A stretch of 64,000 nt of DNA from an uncultured Capnocytophaga sp. GTDB taxonomy: Bacteria > Bacteroidota > Bacteroidia > Flavobacteriales > Flavobacteriaceae. A program made the position numbers and the translations under genes. Numbering within the stretch: the stretch's first letter is position 1; every line of letters begins with the position of its first letter. The stretch spans positions 123,038 through 187,037 of the forward strand of contig NZ_CALGWU010000056.1 in the NCBI RefSeq assembly GCF_937936315.1, written 5' to 3'. The notes under the pieces are model-generated. The model worked only from the letters and a program-made list of their open reading frames with translations. It did no database searches and was not told the DNA's origin. Shown one piece after another: positions 20,000-28,314 of the stretch.

Positions 20000-21442
20000 T
20001 TAATTTTGAGTTGTAATAGGCTGTTGTTGTTTCTTTTTATCAATTCCTTTGCGGGTCATTTCACCCCATTCAAAGTTCTTTTTAGACAAGAAGCTAATGT
20101 AACCTCTAAGGCTAAAATAAACTATTAGCAAGTGATAAGTAAAAGGTTCTATAAGGGTAATGAGGAATAAGCGGAAATATTCTCTCAGCTGCTTATAATG
20201 TTGTTTGGTTACATAATCGAATACGATAGCCGAAGAGGAAACCATAAGTCCAAATAGGTAAATAGTTCCAAAAACCATAATAGCATTCATATGGCTTATT
20301 TTTCCCATGATAAGCAGGTAGATAAGCATTCCCCAACCTATGACTTCTATGATAGGGGCTAAAAATTCAAATAGGAACATATAAGGCATTGTAACGAGCC
20401 CTAGACGGCCATATTTGTAGTTCCAAAGGTATTTGCGGTATATCATAAAGAACTGGAATAATCCGCGTGCCCATCGAGTACGTTGTTTGTACATAACCGA
20501 ATAGTTTGAAGGACCCTCAGTCCAGCAACAAGTATCGGGGATTTCTACGATGCGATAATCGTAGTTAAAATCTCTCATATACACGATCATACGAGTAACC
20601 ATATCCATGTCTTCGGCAAACGAAGCAGGGTCATAACCTCCGGCATTAATAAGTATTTCTTTATCGAAGAGGCCTAATCCACCTGAAATATTAGGAACAC
20701 CATTGATTACAGACCACCCCATTTTTCCTACTAGGTAGGAGCGCAAGTATTCTATTTCTTGAAAAGCAGGGAAGAAAGATTTTGGAGGGCTTACGCGCAC
20801 TAGTTTTCCATCTTCCATTTCGCAACCATTAGTCATTCTCAAGGTAGCTCCTACGCCTATTACTCTTACTGATGATTTTAGGAAAGGCATAATCATTTTC
20901 AGTAGGGCATCTTTGGCAAGCACGCAGTCCACGTCGGTATTGAGCATATAGGGGTACATACAAGCGTTTACTCCAGCATTTGAAGCATCGGCTTTGGTAC
21001 CACCATTCACTTTGTCAACTACTGTAAGCTTTGCATATTTTGGGTTTTTAGATTTGAAGATGCGCTTAACAGGTGATGCTTTGATGCGCTCAATGTACAT
21101 AAAAGGGGTTTCTTCTAGCTCATATTCTTCTATGAGCAGTTCGAGAGTTTTGTCCTTACTGCCATCATTAACGATAACTACCTCGTACTTAGGGTAGTCT
21201 AACGATAGAAGAGAGTTTACATTGGAGATGATGGTAGTTTGCTCGTTATAAGCAGGGGCTACGATAGAAATACCAGGAGCTAAAGGTGAGTTTTTAAGCG
21301 TAGTAAGATCTAAGTCAGTATATTTCCATTTGCAGCTTCTTAAATTATAGCGTGCTAATAACACTTGTGCAGCAATGCACAAGAGAATCATTATAGAGTA
21401 GATAAGTACAGATATCTGAAAAATATTATATAGTAGTTCCAT
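20000..21442 (-). CDS. Family 2 membrane glycosyltransferase (PgaC/BcsA-like synthase)
   Basis: A 480-residue inner-membrane polysaccharide synthase. An N-terminal membrane helix (residues ~8-30) precedes a GT-A domain with the nucleotide-sugar motifs VNDGS (Asp93), LNTDVD (Asp170, Asp172), the catalytic ED pair (Glu277-Asp278 in SFAEDMD) and QRTRW (Gln320-Trp324), the signature of processive enzymes such as cellulose, hyaluronan and PNAG synthases. Three to four helices follow (residues ~350-450), forming the translocation channel. The gene is 4 bp downstream of the HEAT gene and 12 bp upstream of the TPR-barrel gene. The sugar used cannot be read from sequence; PNAG-like N-acetylglucosamine is one possibility, although no deacetylase gene is present. 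Confidence 0.85.
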   Translation of the reverse strand: MELLYNIFQISVLIYSIMILLCIAAQVLLARYNLRSCKWKYTDLDLTTLKNSPLAPGISIVAPAYNEQTTIISNVNSLLSLDYPKYEVVIVNDGSKDKTLELLIEEYELEETPFMYIERIKASPVKRIFKSKNPKYAKLTVVDKVNGGTKADASNAGVNACMYPYMLNTDVDCVLAKDALLKMIMPFLKSSVRVIGVGATLRMTNGCEMEDGKLVRVSPPKSFFPAFQEIEYLRSYLVGKMGWSVINGVPNISGGLGLFDKEILINAGGYDPASFAEDMDMVTRMIVYMRDFNYDYRIVEIPDTCCWTEGPSNYSVMYKQRTRWARGLFQFFMIYRKYLWNYKYGRLGLVTMPYMFLFEFLAPIIEVIGWGMLIYLLIMGKISHMNAIMVFGTIYLFGLMVSSSAIVFDYVTKQHYKQLREYFRLFLITLIEPFTYHLLIVYFSLRGYISFLSKKNFEWGEMTRKGIDKKKQQQPITTQN

Positions 21443-21446
21443 CGTT

Positions 21447-22586
21447 TTATGATAACATTCTTTGATTTAAAGGATTTTCAACATGTAAGAAGGCTAAGAG
21501 TTCTTGTGGCTTAGCTTGTGCTTTGAGATTTTCAAAAATAGCTTTCCCTTTATCTCCAAAGTTCAACAGAGTGTAGAGCCCTTGGATTTTGGTTTCTACA
21601 TTGTGAGTGTTTACTACGGCGTTTTCTACAAAAGATAGGTTTTCTTCTAAGGCAAATTTTCCTAATGTTTTTAGGATTTCATCTTGAATAAATGAAGGTT
21701 GTACGGGGTAAATGCCTATTAAGAATTGAGCTGATTCTTTGTAATCCAATATTCCTAAAGCCTTGATGATTTGTTGTCGGAGTTTCATACCGCTGTTTTC
21801 AATCATTTTCAGCAGATAAGGAGAGGCTTCTTTTTGGTTATAGGAGCTCATTTCGTAAACTAAGAAGGATTTTAGATCTTCGTCGGCCGAGTGGTTTTGT
21901 ACCCAGTGAATGAAGTTAGGAATGGTTTCCTCGGGTTTTTTACTTAATATTTCGTGAATTTCGATGTTATCCCACTCAGAGAACTGGTCGTCAAAATCAT
22001 TATCAAAAAACTTAAAAGGGTTGTTTTTACTGATGTATATGTACAAACTACGCGCTTTTCTGCGCAGAATAGAGTTTTTGATAGTAGTCATAGGAATCAA
22101 TACAGATTCGGCTATTACTAAGTTTAGACCTTTTATTTTTCGTAAAGCTCTTTCTTTGCGTTTCTTAGAACCTTTTAGTAACTCTTCTTCCCAAAACTTT
22201 TTGAGTTTGAGTTCATCCATCAGTAGTTCATAATTTTTTTTGTTCACTACGGGGTCTTTATCAATAATCTCCAAGATTAGGTTTGTGAGTTCCCGTTTGA
22301 AGCTGTTGTCGTAGGAACTCACTGCTAAATAGTTGTGAAGCTCACTACTGCTAAATGCTTTTTCAGTGAGAAGAATTTCTTTTATTCTATCAAAATACTC
22401 CTTATGAAGATACTCTTGTTTTTTTTGAGTCTTTACGCGTTTAGAGTACTTTCTAATTAAAAAGAAAATGTTGTAAATACATATACACAACAGAAGAAAT
22501 GCTAATGTATACAATATTTTTAAGAATAGACTATTGAGTTGGAATAACTCATAGTAATATTCTAAATTCATTAAAAAATTTTCCAT
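21447..22586 (-). CDS. HEAT-repeat inner-membrane protein
   Basis: A 379-residue protein with one N-terminal transmembrane helix (LYTLAFLLLCICIYNIFF, about residues 25-42) and a long cytoplasmic helical region whose second half (residues ~230-370) reads as HEAT-type repeats (LRQQIIKALGILDYKESAQF; KIQGLYTLLNFGDKG). It leads the minus-strand operon and is separated from the GT2 gene by only 4 bp. A scaffold or regulatory partner of the synthase on the cytoplasmic face is the simplest reading. I do not recognise a named family, and no catalytic motif is visible. Confidence 0.7.
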   Translation of the reverse strand: MENFLMNLEYYYELFQLNSLFLKILYTLAFLLLCICIYNIFFLIRKYSKRVKTQKKQEYLHKEYFDRIKEILLTEKAFSSSELHNYLAVSSYDNSFKRELTNLILEIIDKDPVVNKKNYELLMDELKLKKFWEEELLKGSKKRKERALRKIKGLNLVIAESVLIPMTTIKNSILRRKARSLYIYISKNNPFKFFDNDFDDQFSEWDNIEIHEILSKKPEETIPNFIHWVQNHSADEDLKSFLVYEMSSYNQKEASPYLLKMIENSGMKLRQQIIKALGILDYKESAQFLIGIYPVQPSFIQDEILKTLGKFALEENLSFVENAVVNTHNVETKIQGLYTLLNFGDKGKAIFENLKAQAKPQELLAFLHVENPLNQRMLS

Positions 22587-22638
22587 TAATTTGTTTTTAT
22601 TTTTAAGTTGAAATGTGTAAACTTCAAGAAAAATCTTG

Positions 22639-22668
22639 CAAAATTACACTTTTTTCAATTAAAGACAA
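22639..22668 (-). promoter_or_regulatory. Promoter of the HEAT-GT2-TPR operon
   Basis: On the minus strand, TTG (22668-22666) is followed after 19 bp by TAATTTTG (22646-22639). It lies about 50 bp before the HEAT start codon in the 342-bp divergent gap, which otherwise holds only AT-rich sequence. Confidence 0.6.
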
Positions 22669-22852
22669 AAAATACTGTGTTTTTTTTTAAATAAACGCGT
22701 AAAAATATAGCTAAAACACTCTGTTTTTTTGCTCAATAAAAACGCCTTTTGGAGCAAAAAACACTATCTTTTTTATTCGGAAAGTAGAAAAACTTGTTTC
22801 TTCTCCTCCTTTTGAACTTATTCACTGACAACTAAAATTGCTAATCAAGAAA

Positions 22853-22883
22853 TTGTCTAATTACCAAATTATTATTATCTTTG
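22853..22883 (+). promoter_or_regulatory. Promoter of the TPR-barrel gene pair
   Basis: TTG (22853-22855), 20-bp spacer and TATCTTTG (22876-22883), about 45 bp before the ATG at 22929. Confidence 0.7.
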
Positions 22884-22928
22884 CCCCGTTTATTTCTTTT
22901 TTCCTAATATTTAAACACTAAAAACATT

Positions 22929-25900
22929 ATGAAAAAAACACTTTTTTCGGTGCTCTCACTGATGACTTTTGGTCAGTGCTTATGGGCACAAGAAACCGAA
23001 ATTATTACCAACCCTCAATCGCAATACCAAAAAGCGGTAGAACTCTACAATCGCAAATTGTATGAGCCTGCACAAAATCTCTTCCGCAAAGAGCAAACTG
23101 CCAATCCCGATAAGGCTATCCGTACCCAAAGTGAATACTACGTAGCCACTATTGCGGCACTGCTCAACCAAGATGGCGCCGATGCTTTAGTGAACAACTT
23201 TATCGTCAATCACCCCGAGTCACCTATGAGCAGCGAGGCTTATCTGCAAATGGCTAACCTCTATTTCCAGCAAGGAAATTATGCCGAGGCTCTGGAGTGG
23301 TACAACGCTATCGATGAGTTAGGAGTATCCACTGAAGAAAAAGCGCGCTTTAACTTCCAGAAAGGTTACTGTCTCTTCCATACGGGCAAACAAGCCGAGT
23401 CGAAACCCTATTTTGAGTCGGTGCAGAACAACCCTTTATATGCCGATAATGCCAAGTATTATTTGGGGTATATAGCCTATGACTCCGATGATTACGCAAA
23501 AGCCGAAAGTTACTTCCGCGAAGTCCAAGACGATGCGACTCTCAGCAAAAATGTATCCTACTTCCAAGCCAGTATGTACTTCAAACAAGCCCTTTACGAC
23601 GAGGCTATAGAAGAAGGACAAAAACAACTCGCCAAAACCAAGAGTGCTCAAGAAATATCAGAACTCAACAAAATTATAGGCGAAAGTTACTTCAATCAGA
23701 AAAAATATAAAGAAGCAATCCCTTATTTGCAAAAATACAAAGGTAAAAAAGGTAAATTCTCTAATACCGATTATTACTATTTAGGCTATGCTTTCTATAA
23801 AAATAACGACTACAAGGCTGCTATCGAGCAATTTAACAAAATTGTAGGTGGAAACGACAATGTAGCGCAAAATGCTTATTATCACTTAGCCGAATGTTAC
23901 CTCAAAACTGACCAAAAACAGCAGGCTCTCAACGCTTTCCGCAATGCCTCTCAAATGGATTTCGATAAGCAAATCAAAAAGGATGCACATTTGAACTACG
24001 CCCGCCTTAGTTATGAAATAGGGAACCCTTACGAAAGTGTACCTAGCGTGTTGCAAGCCTACGCACAAGCCTATCCTAACGACAACAAAGAAGAAATTCA
24101 GTCGCTTTTGGTAGATTCGTACATTTCCTCAGGTAACTACCAAGCAGCGATCAGTCTGTTAGAAAAATCCAATGACCCTAAAGATAAAGAAACCTACAAA
24201 AAAGTAGCTTTCTACCGCGGTTTGGAACTCTTCAACGAACTTCAATACACCGATGCTTTGCAGTATCTCACCAAAGCTATTGCTGGCAGCGGAAGTCTTT
24301 CAGCGCGTGCTTCTTATTGGGCAGGTGAATCGGCTTATCAGCTAAAAGATTACAAAGGAGCAGAAACTTACTTCACTCAGTTTGTGAACAATCCAGCGGC
24401 TGCCAAAACCGAAGAATACAACAAAGGCTACTACGGATTAGCATACTCACAATTCAATCAGCACAACTACGCTACGGCTATCGTCAATTTCGAGAAATAT
24501 CTCAAACAGAACCCTAAAGATAATGTTTGGAAACACGATGCGATGCTTCGCTTAGCCGATTCGTATTTCGTAACCGGAAAATACTGGCCTGCAATGGAGG
24601 GCTACAACAAGCTGATAGAAGAAAAATCAGCCGACCAAGATTATGCAGCTTACCAAAAAGCAATTAGTTACGGTTTTGTAGACCGATTGCCTAGCAAAAT
24701 AGAAGATTTAGAGCGTTTTGTTAAGAACTATAAAGGCTCTAACTTGCGCCCTAATGCCCTCTTTGAATTGGCAAATGCCTATGTAACAAAAGGATCTACC
24801 GAAAAAGGAGTGCAGTACTATCAGCAACTTATCAAGGAATACAAAGGCAATGTGCTTGTGCCTCGTGCAATGTTGCGTGAAGGTTTAGTGTATTACAATA
24901 AAGGGGAAGACCAAAAAGCGCTTACCCTTTTCAAAACCATTGCTAAGGACTATCCTAATACCAATGAGGCATCACAAGCAGTAGCATCGGCTAAACTTAT
25001 CTATGTAGATATGGGCAAAGTGAGCGAATATGCCTCTTGGGCGAAGAGTTTAGGCTATGTAGAAGTAACCGACCTTGAATTGGAAGGTGCATCTTATGAA
25101 GCTGCTGAACGCCAATATTTGCAAAACAACAGCAAAGAAGCTATTGCTGCTTTCGAGAAATACCTCAAAGATTTCCCTAATGGACTACGCCGCACCAATG
25201 CCGAGTTCTACTTGGGGCAACTCTATTTCAATAGCGGACAAAAAGCCAAAGCGCTTACCCACTATGAGAATGTGTCTAAGGGTGGTTCTAACGAGTATGG
25301 CGAGCAGGCGCTCACTCGTGTTTGCCAAATATTGCTCGATGCAGGTAGCTACCTCAAAGCCAAACCTTACCTCGAAGAACTCGAGAAAACCGCTACCATT
25401 GCACAGAATAGAACTTATGCGCAAAGCAACCTAATGCGTGTGTGCTACAACGAGAAATTATACGACAAAGCGATAGAATATGCCAATAAAGTATTAGAAG
25501 AAAAATCTATCGATATTCGCATCAAAAACGATGCTTATATAGTGCTCGCCCGTGCTTATGCTCAAGGCGGTAACGACGATCAAGCTCGTAAATATTACCA
25601 AGAAGTACAGAAAACCGCTACCGGTAGCCTCGCTGCCGAAGCCTTGTACTACGATGCTTATTTCAAAAATAAAGAAGGTAACTACAAAGCCTCTAATGAG
25701 GTCGTACAGAAGATTGCTAAAGATTATGGCGGACATAAAGAATTTGCCGCTAAGAGCCTCATCGTGATGGCTAAGAACTTCCGCGGACTTAACGATGCTT
25801 ACCAAGCCTCTTACATCTTGGAAAGCGTACTGAAAAACTTTAAAGAGTTCCCTGAAGTAGTAGCCGAAGCTAAAAAAGAGCTCGCCGCTGTAAAAGCTGA

Positions 25901-25931
25901 AGCCGCTAAAAGCAACTCATCAGTAAAGTAG
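22929..25931 (+). CDS. Large exported tetratricopeptide-repeat protein
   Basis: A 1000-residue protein with a short signal peptide (SLMTFGQCLWAQ) followed almost entirely by TPR repeats, for example YFQQGNYAEALEWYNAIDEL, YKGAETYFTQFVNNP and FNSGQKAKALTHYENV, with an Ala/Lys-rich tail. No enzymatic motif is visible. It is expected in the periplasm as a scaffold for an outer-membrane or cell-wall assembly. A barrel-protein gene begins 53 bp downstream after a small hairpin, so the two probably act together. It is divergent from the exopolysaccharide-like operon, which contains the same combination (TPR plus barrel) fused in one protein. Confidence 0.8.
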   Translation: MKKTLFSVLSLMTFGQCLWAQETEIITNPQSQYQKAVELYNRKLYEPAQNLFRKEQTANPDKAIRTQSEYYVATIAALLNQDGADALVNNFIVNHPESPMSSEAYLQMANLYFQQGNYAEALEWYNAIDELGVSTEEKARFNFQKGYCLFHTGKQAESKPYFESVQNNPLYADNAKYYLGYIAYDSDDYAKAESYFREVQDDATLSKNVSYFQASMYFKQALYDEAIEEGQKQLAKTKSAQEISELNKIIGESYFNQKKYKEAIPYLQKYKGKKGKFSNTDYYYLGYAFYKNNDYKAAIEQFNKIVGGNDNVAQNAYYHLAECYLKTDQKQQALNAFRNASQMDFDKQIKKDAHLNYARLSYEIGNPYESVPSVLQAYAQAYPNDNKEEIQSLLVDSYISSGNYQAAISLLEKSNDPKDKETYKKVAFYRGLELFNELQYTDALQYLTKAIAGSGSLSARASYWAGESAYQLKDYKGAETYFTQFVNNPAAAKTEEYNKGYYGLAYSQFNQHNYATAIVNFEKYLKQNPKDNVWKHDAMLRLADSYFVTGKYWPAMEGYNKLIEEKSADQDYAAYQKAISYGFVDRLPSKIEDLERFVKNYKGSNLRPNALFELANAYVTKGSTEKGVQYYQQLIKEYKGNVLVPRAMLREGLVYYNKGEDQKALTLFKTIAKDYPNTNEASQAVASAKLIYVDMGKVSEYASWAKSLGYVEVTDLELEGASYEAAERQYLQNNSKEAIAAFEKYLKDFPNGLRRTNAEFYLGQLYFNSGQKAKALTHYENVSKGGSNEYGEQALTRVCQILLDAGSYLKAKPYLEELEKTATIAQNRTYAQSNLMRVCYNEKLYDKAIEYANKVLEEKSIDIRIKNDAYIVLARAYAQGGNDDQARKYYQEVQKTATGSLAAEALYYDAYFKNKEGNYKASNEVVQKIAKDYGGHKEFAAKSLIVMAKNFRGLNDAYQASYILESVLKNFKEFPEVVAEAKKELAAVKAEAAKSNSSVK

Positions 25932-25952
25932 GGGCGAATGGCAATTTGCCCC
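25931..25952 (+). terminator. Short GC hairpin between TPR and barrel genes
   Basis: GGGGCGAAT pairs with ATTTGCCCC (9 bp, one G-T pair) around a 4-nt loop GGCA. It has no T-tract, so it may be an attenuator or mRNA-stabilising hairpin rather than a full terminator. The same GGGGCGAAT arm and 4-nt loop size recur in the long inverted repeat at 57969-58052. Confidence 0.45.
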
Positions 25953-25984
25953 GTCCGATAACAACAATATAAAACAAACAGAAA

Positions 25985-27733
25985 ATGAACAAAATTACCT
26001 ATATAGCACTTATGCTTTTAGCTTTAGCTTCCTCTTCAGCCATAGCTCAAAGCCGTAAAGACAGCCTCACTACCAAGGTGGTAGATGTGGTAAAGTCCTA
26101 TGCTCCTACCATCGCCGATGCCGATAAAAAACGCGAAGATGCCAAAATTAAAGATTCGCTTACAGTAAAAAAGAAAAAGATAAACTATACTATCTATTCT
26201 GTGCCAGTAGCCTCTACTTTTGTACCTGATAAAGGACGTGCAGCAGCTATCAAGCAGAAAATAGTGCGTGAAGATTATCAAAATTCATACATCGCAGGCG
26301 GTTTAGGAATGCTCAACACTTTCTATGCCGATGCTAACCTCAATTATCAAGTGAACGACAAAGGGCGTGCTTCTTTTTTGCTGAACCACCTCTCATCTTC
26401 CGATGATGCCGATGAGGTAATTCCTGAGATGAACTATTCAAACTCTTCAGCCGAATTGCGTTACGACTACCAAAGCCAAGATGTGCTCTGGGGAATAAAT
26501 GGCGATATAGGCCGACGCTTGCACAATTGGTATGGTATCCGCAAAAATACTTTCACCAGAGCCTCTTTGCGAGGTAAGGTAGATGAGATGAACCAAATCT
26601 ATTTTGATTACGGATTAGCTGCTTATTTGCAATGGTCAAACCCTTATTTCAAGGGCTTAGATTTCGCTATTCGCGGACTTTCCGACCATTTCCAAAGCAA
26701 GGAAATCAACGTGAAAGTACAACCTTCATTTGAAGTACCTCTCACCGATGAACAGAAAATCAATGCCAATGTACTCGTAGATTACTACGATGGTAGTTTT
26801 ACACGTAAGTACAATCTTATCAACGATATGGATAACCGCTGGATGCTCTTTGGGGTAAATCCTTCTTACCAGTTGGTAGTAGATAACCTCAATGTAAAAT
26901 TAGGAGTATCGTTAATGTATGTAGATGCCAATAAATCGGTAGATAGTAAGTTCAAAGCCTACCCCGATGTAGAAGCTTCTTACAACCTCACCGATAGCGC
27001 TATATTGCACGCAGGAGTACGCGGAGGTATGCAGCAAAACACTGTTGAGAAACTCACCAAAGCCAATCCGTATCTTGCACCTATGCAAGAAATTAAACCT
27101 ACCAATGTACAAGTAGATGGCTTTGTGGGGGTAAATGGTAAGGTAGGTAGTGATTTGCAATACCGTTTGAAAGGTAGTTACCGCCAATATAAAGAAATGC
27201 CTCTCTTCACCACCAATAGCGAGCGCCCACAATTAGGAGTAGAAGCCTTGCCTTATCAGTACTATAACTCTTTCAACTTGTTGTATGATGAGGTGAGCGA
27301 TTTCGAGTTCTTAGCAGGAATAGGTGGTAATTTGAAGGATATTGTTACTTTCAATTTTACAGGTCAGTATAACAACTACAAAGCTCGTACGCAGCGTGAC
27401 AAAACTGCTTGGAATCTCCCTAACGTACGTGTTTCTCTCTACACTGATTTCAAAATCTTGCCCAATCTCTTCACAGGAATAGATTTGTTCTATACCGGTG
27501 CACGTGAAGACCTCGATTATCAAATAGGAAGTGCAGTGCCAGAGAAAATCAACCTCAGTGGCTACTTAGACCTCAATTTCCATATTGATTATACTTTTAA
27601 TAAGAATTGGCAAGTATTCCTAAAAGCCAATAACCTTACTGCACAACGTCACCAAAATTGGGTGTATTACCCATCACAAAGCATCCAAGCCTTTGCAGGA
27701 ATTAAATACATATTTAAATTAGGAGATAGATAA
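25985..27733 (+). CDS. TonB-receptor-like outer membrane beta-barrel protein
   Basis: A 582-residue exported protein: signal peptide ending SSAIAQ, a charged N-terminal stretch (residues ~20-90, rich in Lys/Asp, including the internal KREDAKIKDSLTVKKKK) and a barrel of alternating strands ending in a TonB-receptor-type last strand (AFAGIKYIFKLGDR). There is no recognisable plug domain or TonB box, so it is not an obvious nutrient transporter. It follows the 1000-residue TPR gene and ends at a terminator. A role in an outer-membrane complex with the TPR protein is inferred; the substrate is unknown. Confidence 0.7.
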   Translation: MNKITYIALMLLALASSSAIAQSRKDSLTTKVVDVVKSYAPTIADADKKREDAKIKDSLTVKKKKINYTIYSVPVASTFVPDKGRAAAIKQKIVREDYQNSYIAGGLGMLNTFYADANLNYQVNDKGRASFLLNHLSSSDDADEVIPEMNYSNSSAELRYDYQSQDVLWGINGDIGRRLHNWYGIRKNTFTRASLRGKVDEMNQIYFDYGLAAYLQWSNPYFKGLDFAIRGLSDHFQSKEINVKVQPSFEVPLTDEQKINANVLVDYYDGSFTRKYNLINDMDNRWMLFGVNPSYQLVVDNLNVKLGVSLMYVDANKSVDSKFKAYPDVEASYNLTDSAILHAGVRGGMQQNTVEKLTKANPYLAPMQEIKPTNVQVDGFVGVNGKVGSDLQYRLKGSYRQYKEMPLFTTNSERPQLGVEALPYQYYNSFNLLYDEVSDFEFLAGIGGNLKDIVTFNFTGQYNNYKARTQRDKTAWNLPNVRVSLYTDFKILPNLFTGIDLFYTGAREDLDYQIGSAVPEKINLSGYLDLNFHIDYTFNKNWQVFLKANNLTAQRHQNWVYYPSQSIQAFAGIKYIFKLGDR

Positions 27734-27754
27734 TAAGTAACAAAAATCTCATAC

Positions 27755-27807
27755 ACTTTGCCAAAGTTTCCAGCCCACACAGCATGTAACTTTGGCAAAG
27801 TTTTTTT
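27755..27807 (+). terminator. Terminator after the barrel gene
   Basis: A 14-bp perfect stem (27755-27768 with 27788-27801) around a 19-nt loop, followed by a T-tract. Each arm is itself the near-palindrome ACTTTGCCAAAGT, which recurs at 30622-30673 and 34397-34429. Confidence 0.75.
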
Positions 27808-27810
27808 ATT

Positions 27811-27840
27811 TTGATAATCAATCACTTTTAGAGTATGTTA
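27811..27840 (+). repeat. 30-bp dispersed repeat, copy 1
   Basis: This 30-bp stretch is identical to 34438-34467. Both copies directly follow ACTTTG-type hairpins. The rest of the 580-bp gap to the GH3 gene holds a promoter and several small imperfect hairpins but no open reading frame that I can support. Confidence 0.85.
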
Positions 27841-27878
27841 CATAGGGGCGTTTTGTAAATACATACACAATAAACTTT

Positions 27879-27908
27879 TTGGATTTTAATAAATTTTCTA
27901 TATCTTTG
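27879..27908 (+). promoter_or_regulatory. Probable distal promoter of the GH3 gene
   Basis: TTG (27879-27881), 19-bp spacer and TATCTTTG (27901-27908). It is 406 bp before the GH3 ATG, implying a long leader. A closer TATTTTTG at 28258-28265 lacks a clear TTG partner. Confidence 0.5.
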
Positions 27909-28314
27909 TCGCGTAAGCTGATAAATTGTATTATTTTTCTCTAAATCCATAATTTAATCTCAGTTTATATAACAAAACACCGATTTATAATTATATTTGC
28001 ATTATAATTCGTGTTTACAAACCCAGCTGTAGCTCTTCACTGGCTTTGTACGAGACTTAAAAGAACAGCGAAGCTGCCTATTTGTTTGACTAATAAATAT
28101 TTCTTACGTCAAACTCATGTTAAATTAACAATAAACTATTGCAACACAGACAGGTCAGCCAAGCCTGCCTTGTCCTATAACTAACAATAATTCTAAAAAA
28201 TATCACAATCCGTTTTATCTGCGCAATCCGTGGGAAACGTTTAAACTTTTTACATCATATTTTTGTAAATTCGTGAGTTTCATTTTACGTCGAACTCACC
28301 TTAAAATAAGTTTT

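Noticed and set aside
28000..28260. The region before the GH3 gene as a small RNA or gene
   Set aside because: It contains an imperfect hairpin around 28150-28175 and a stretch resembling common Bacteroidota intergenic sequence, but no promoter-terminator pair or reading frame supports a defined RNA or protein.
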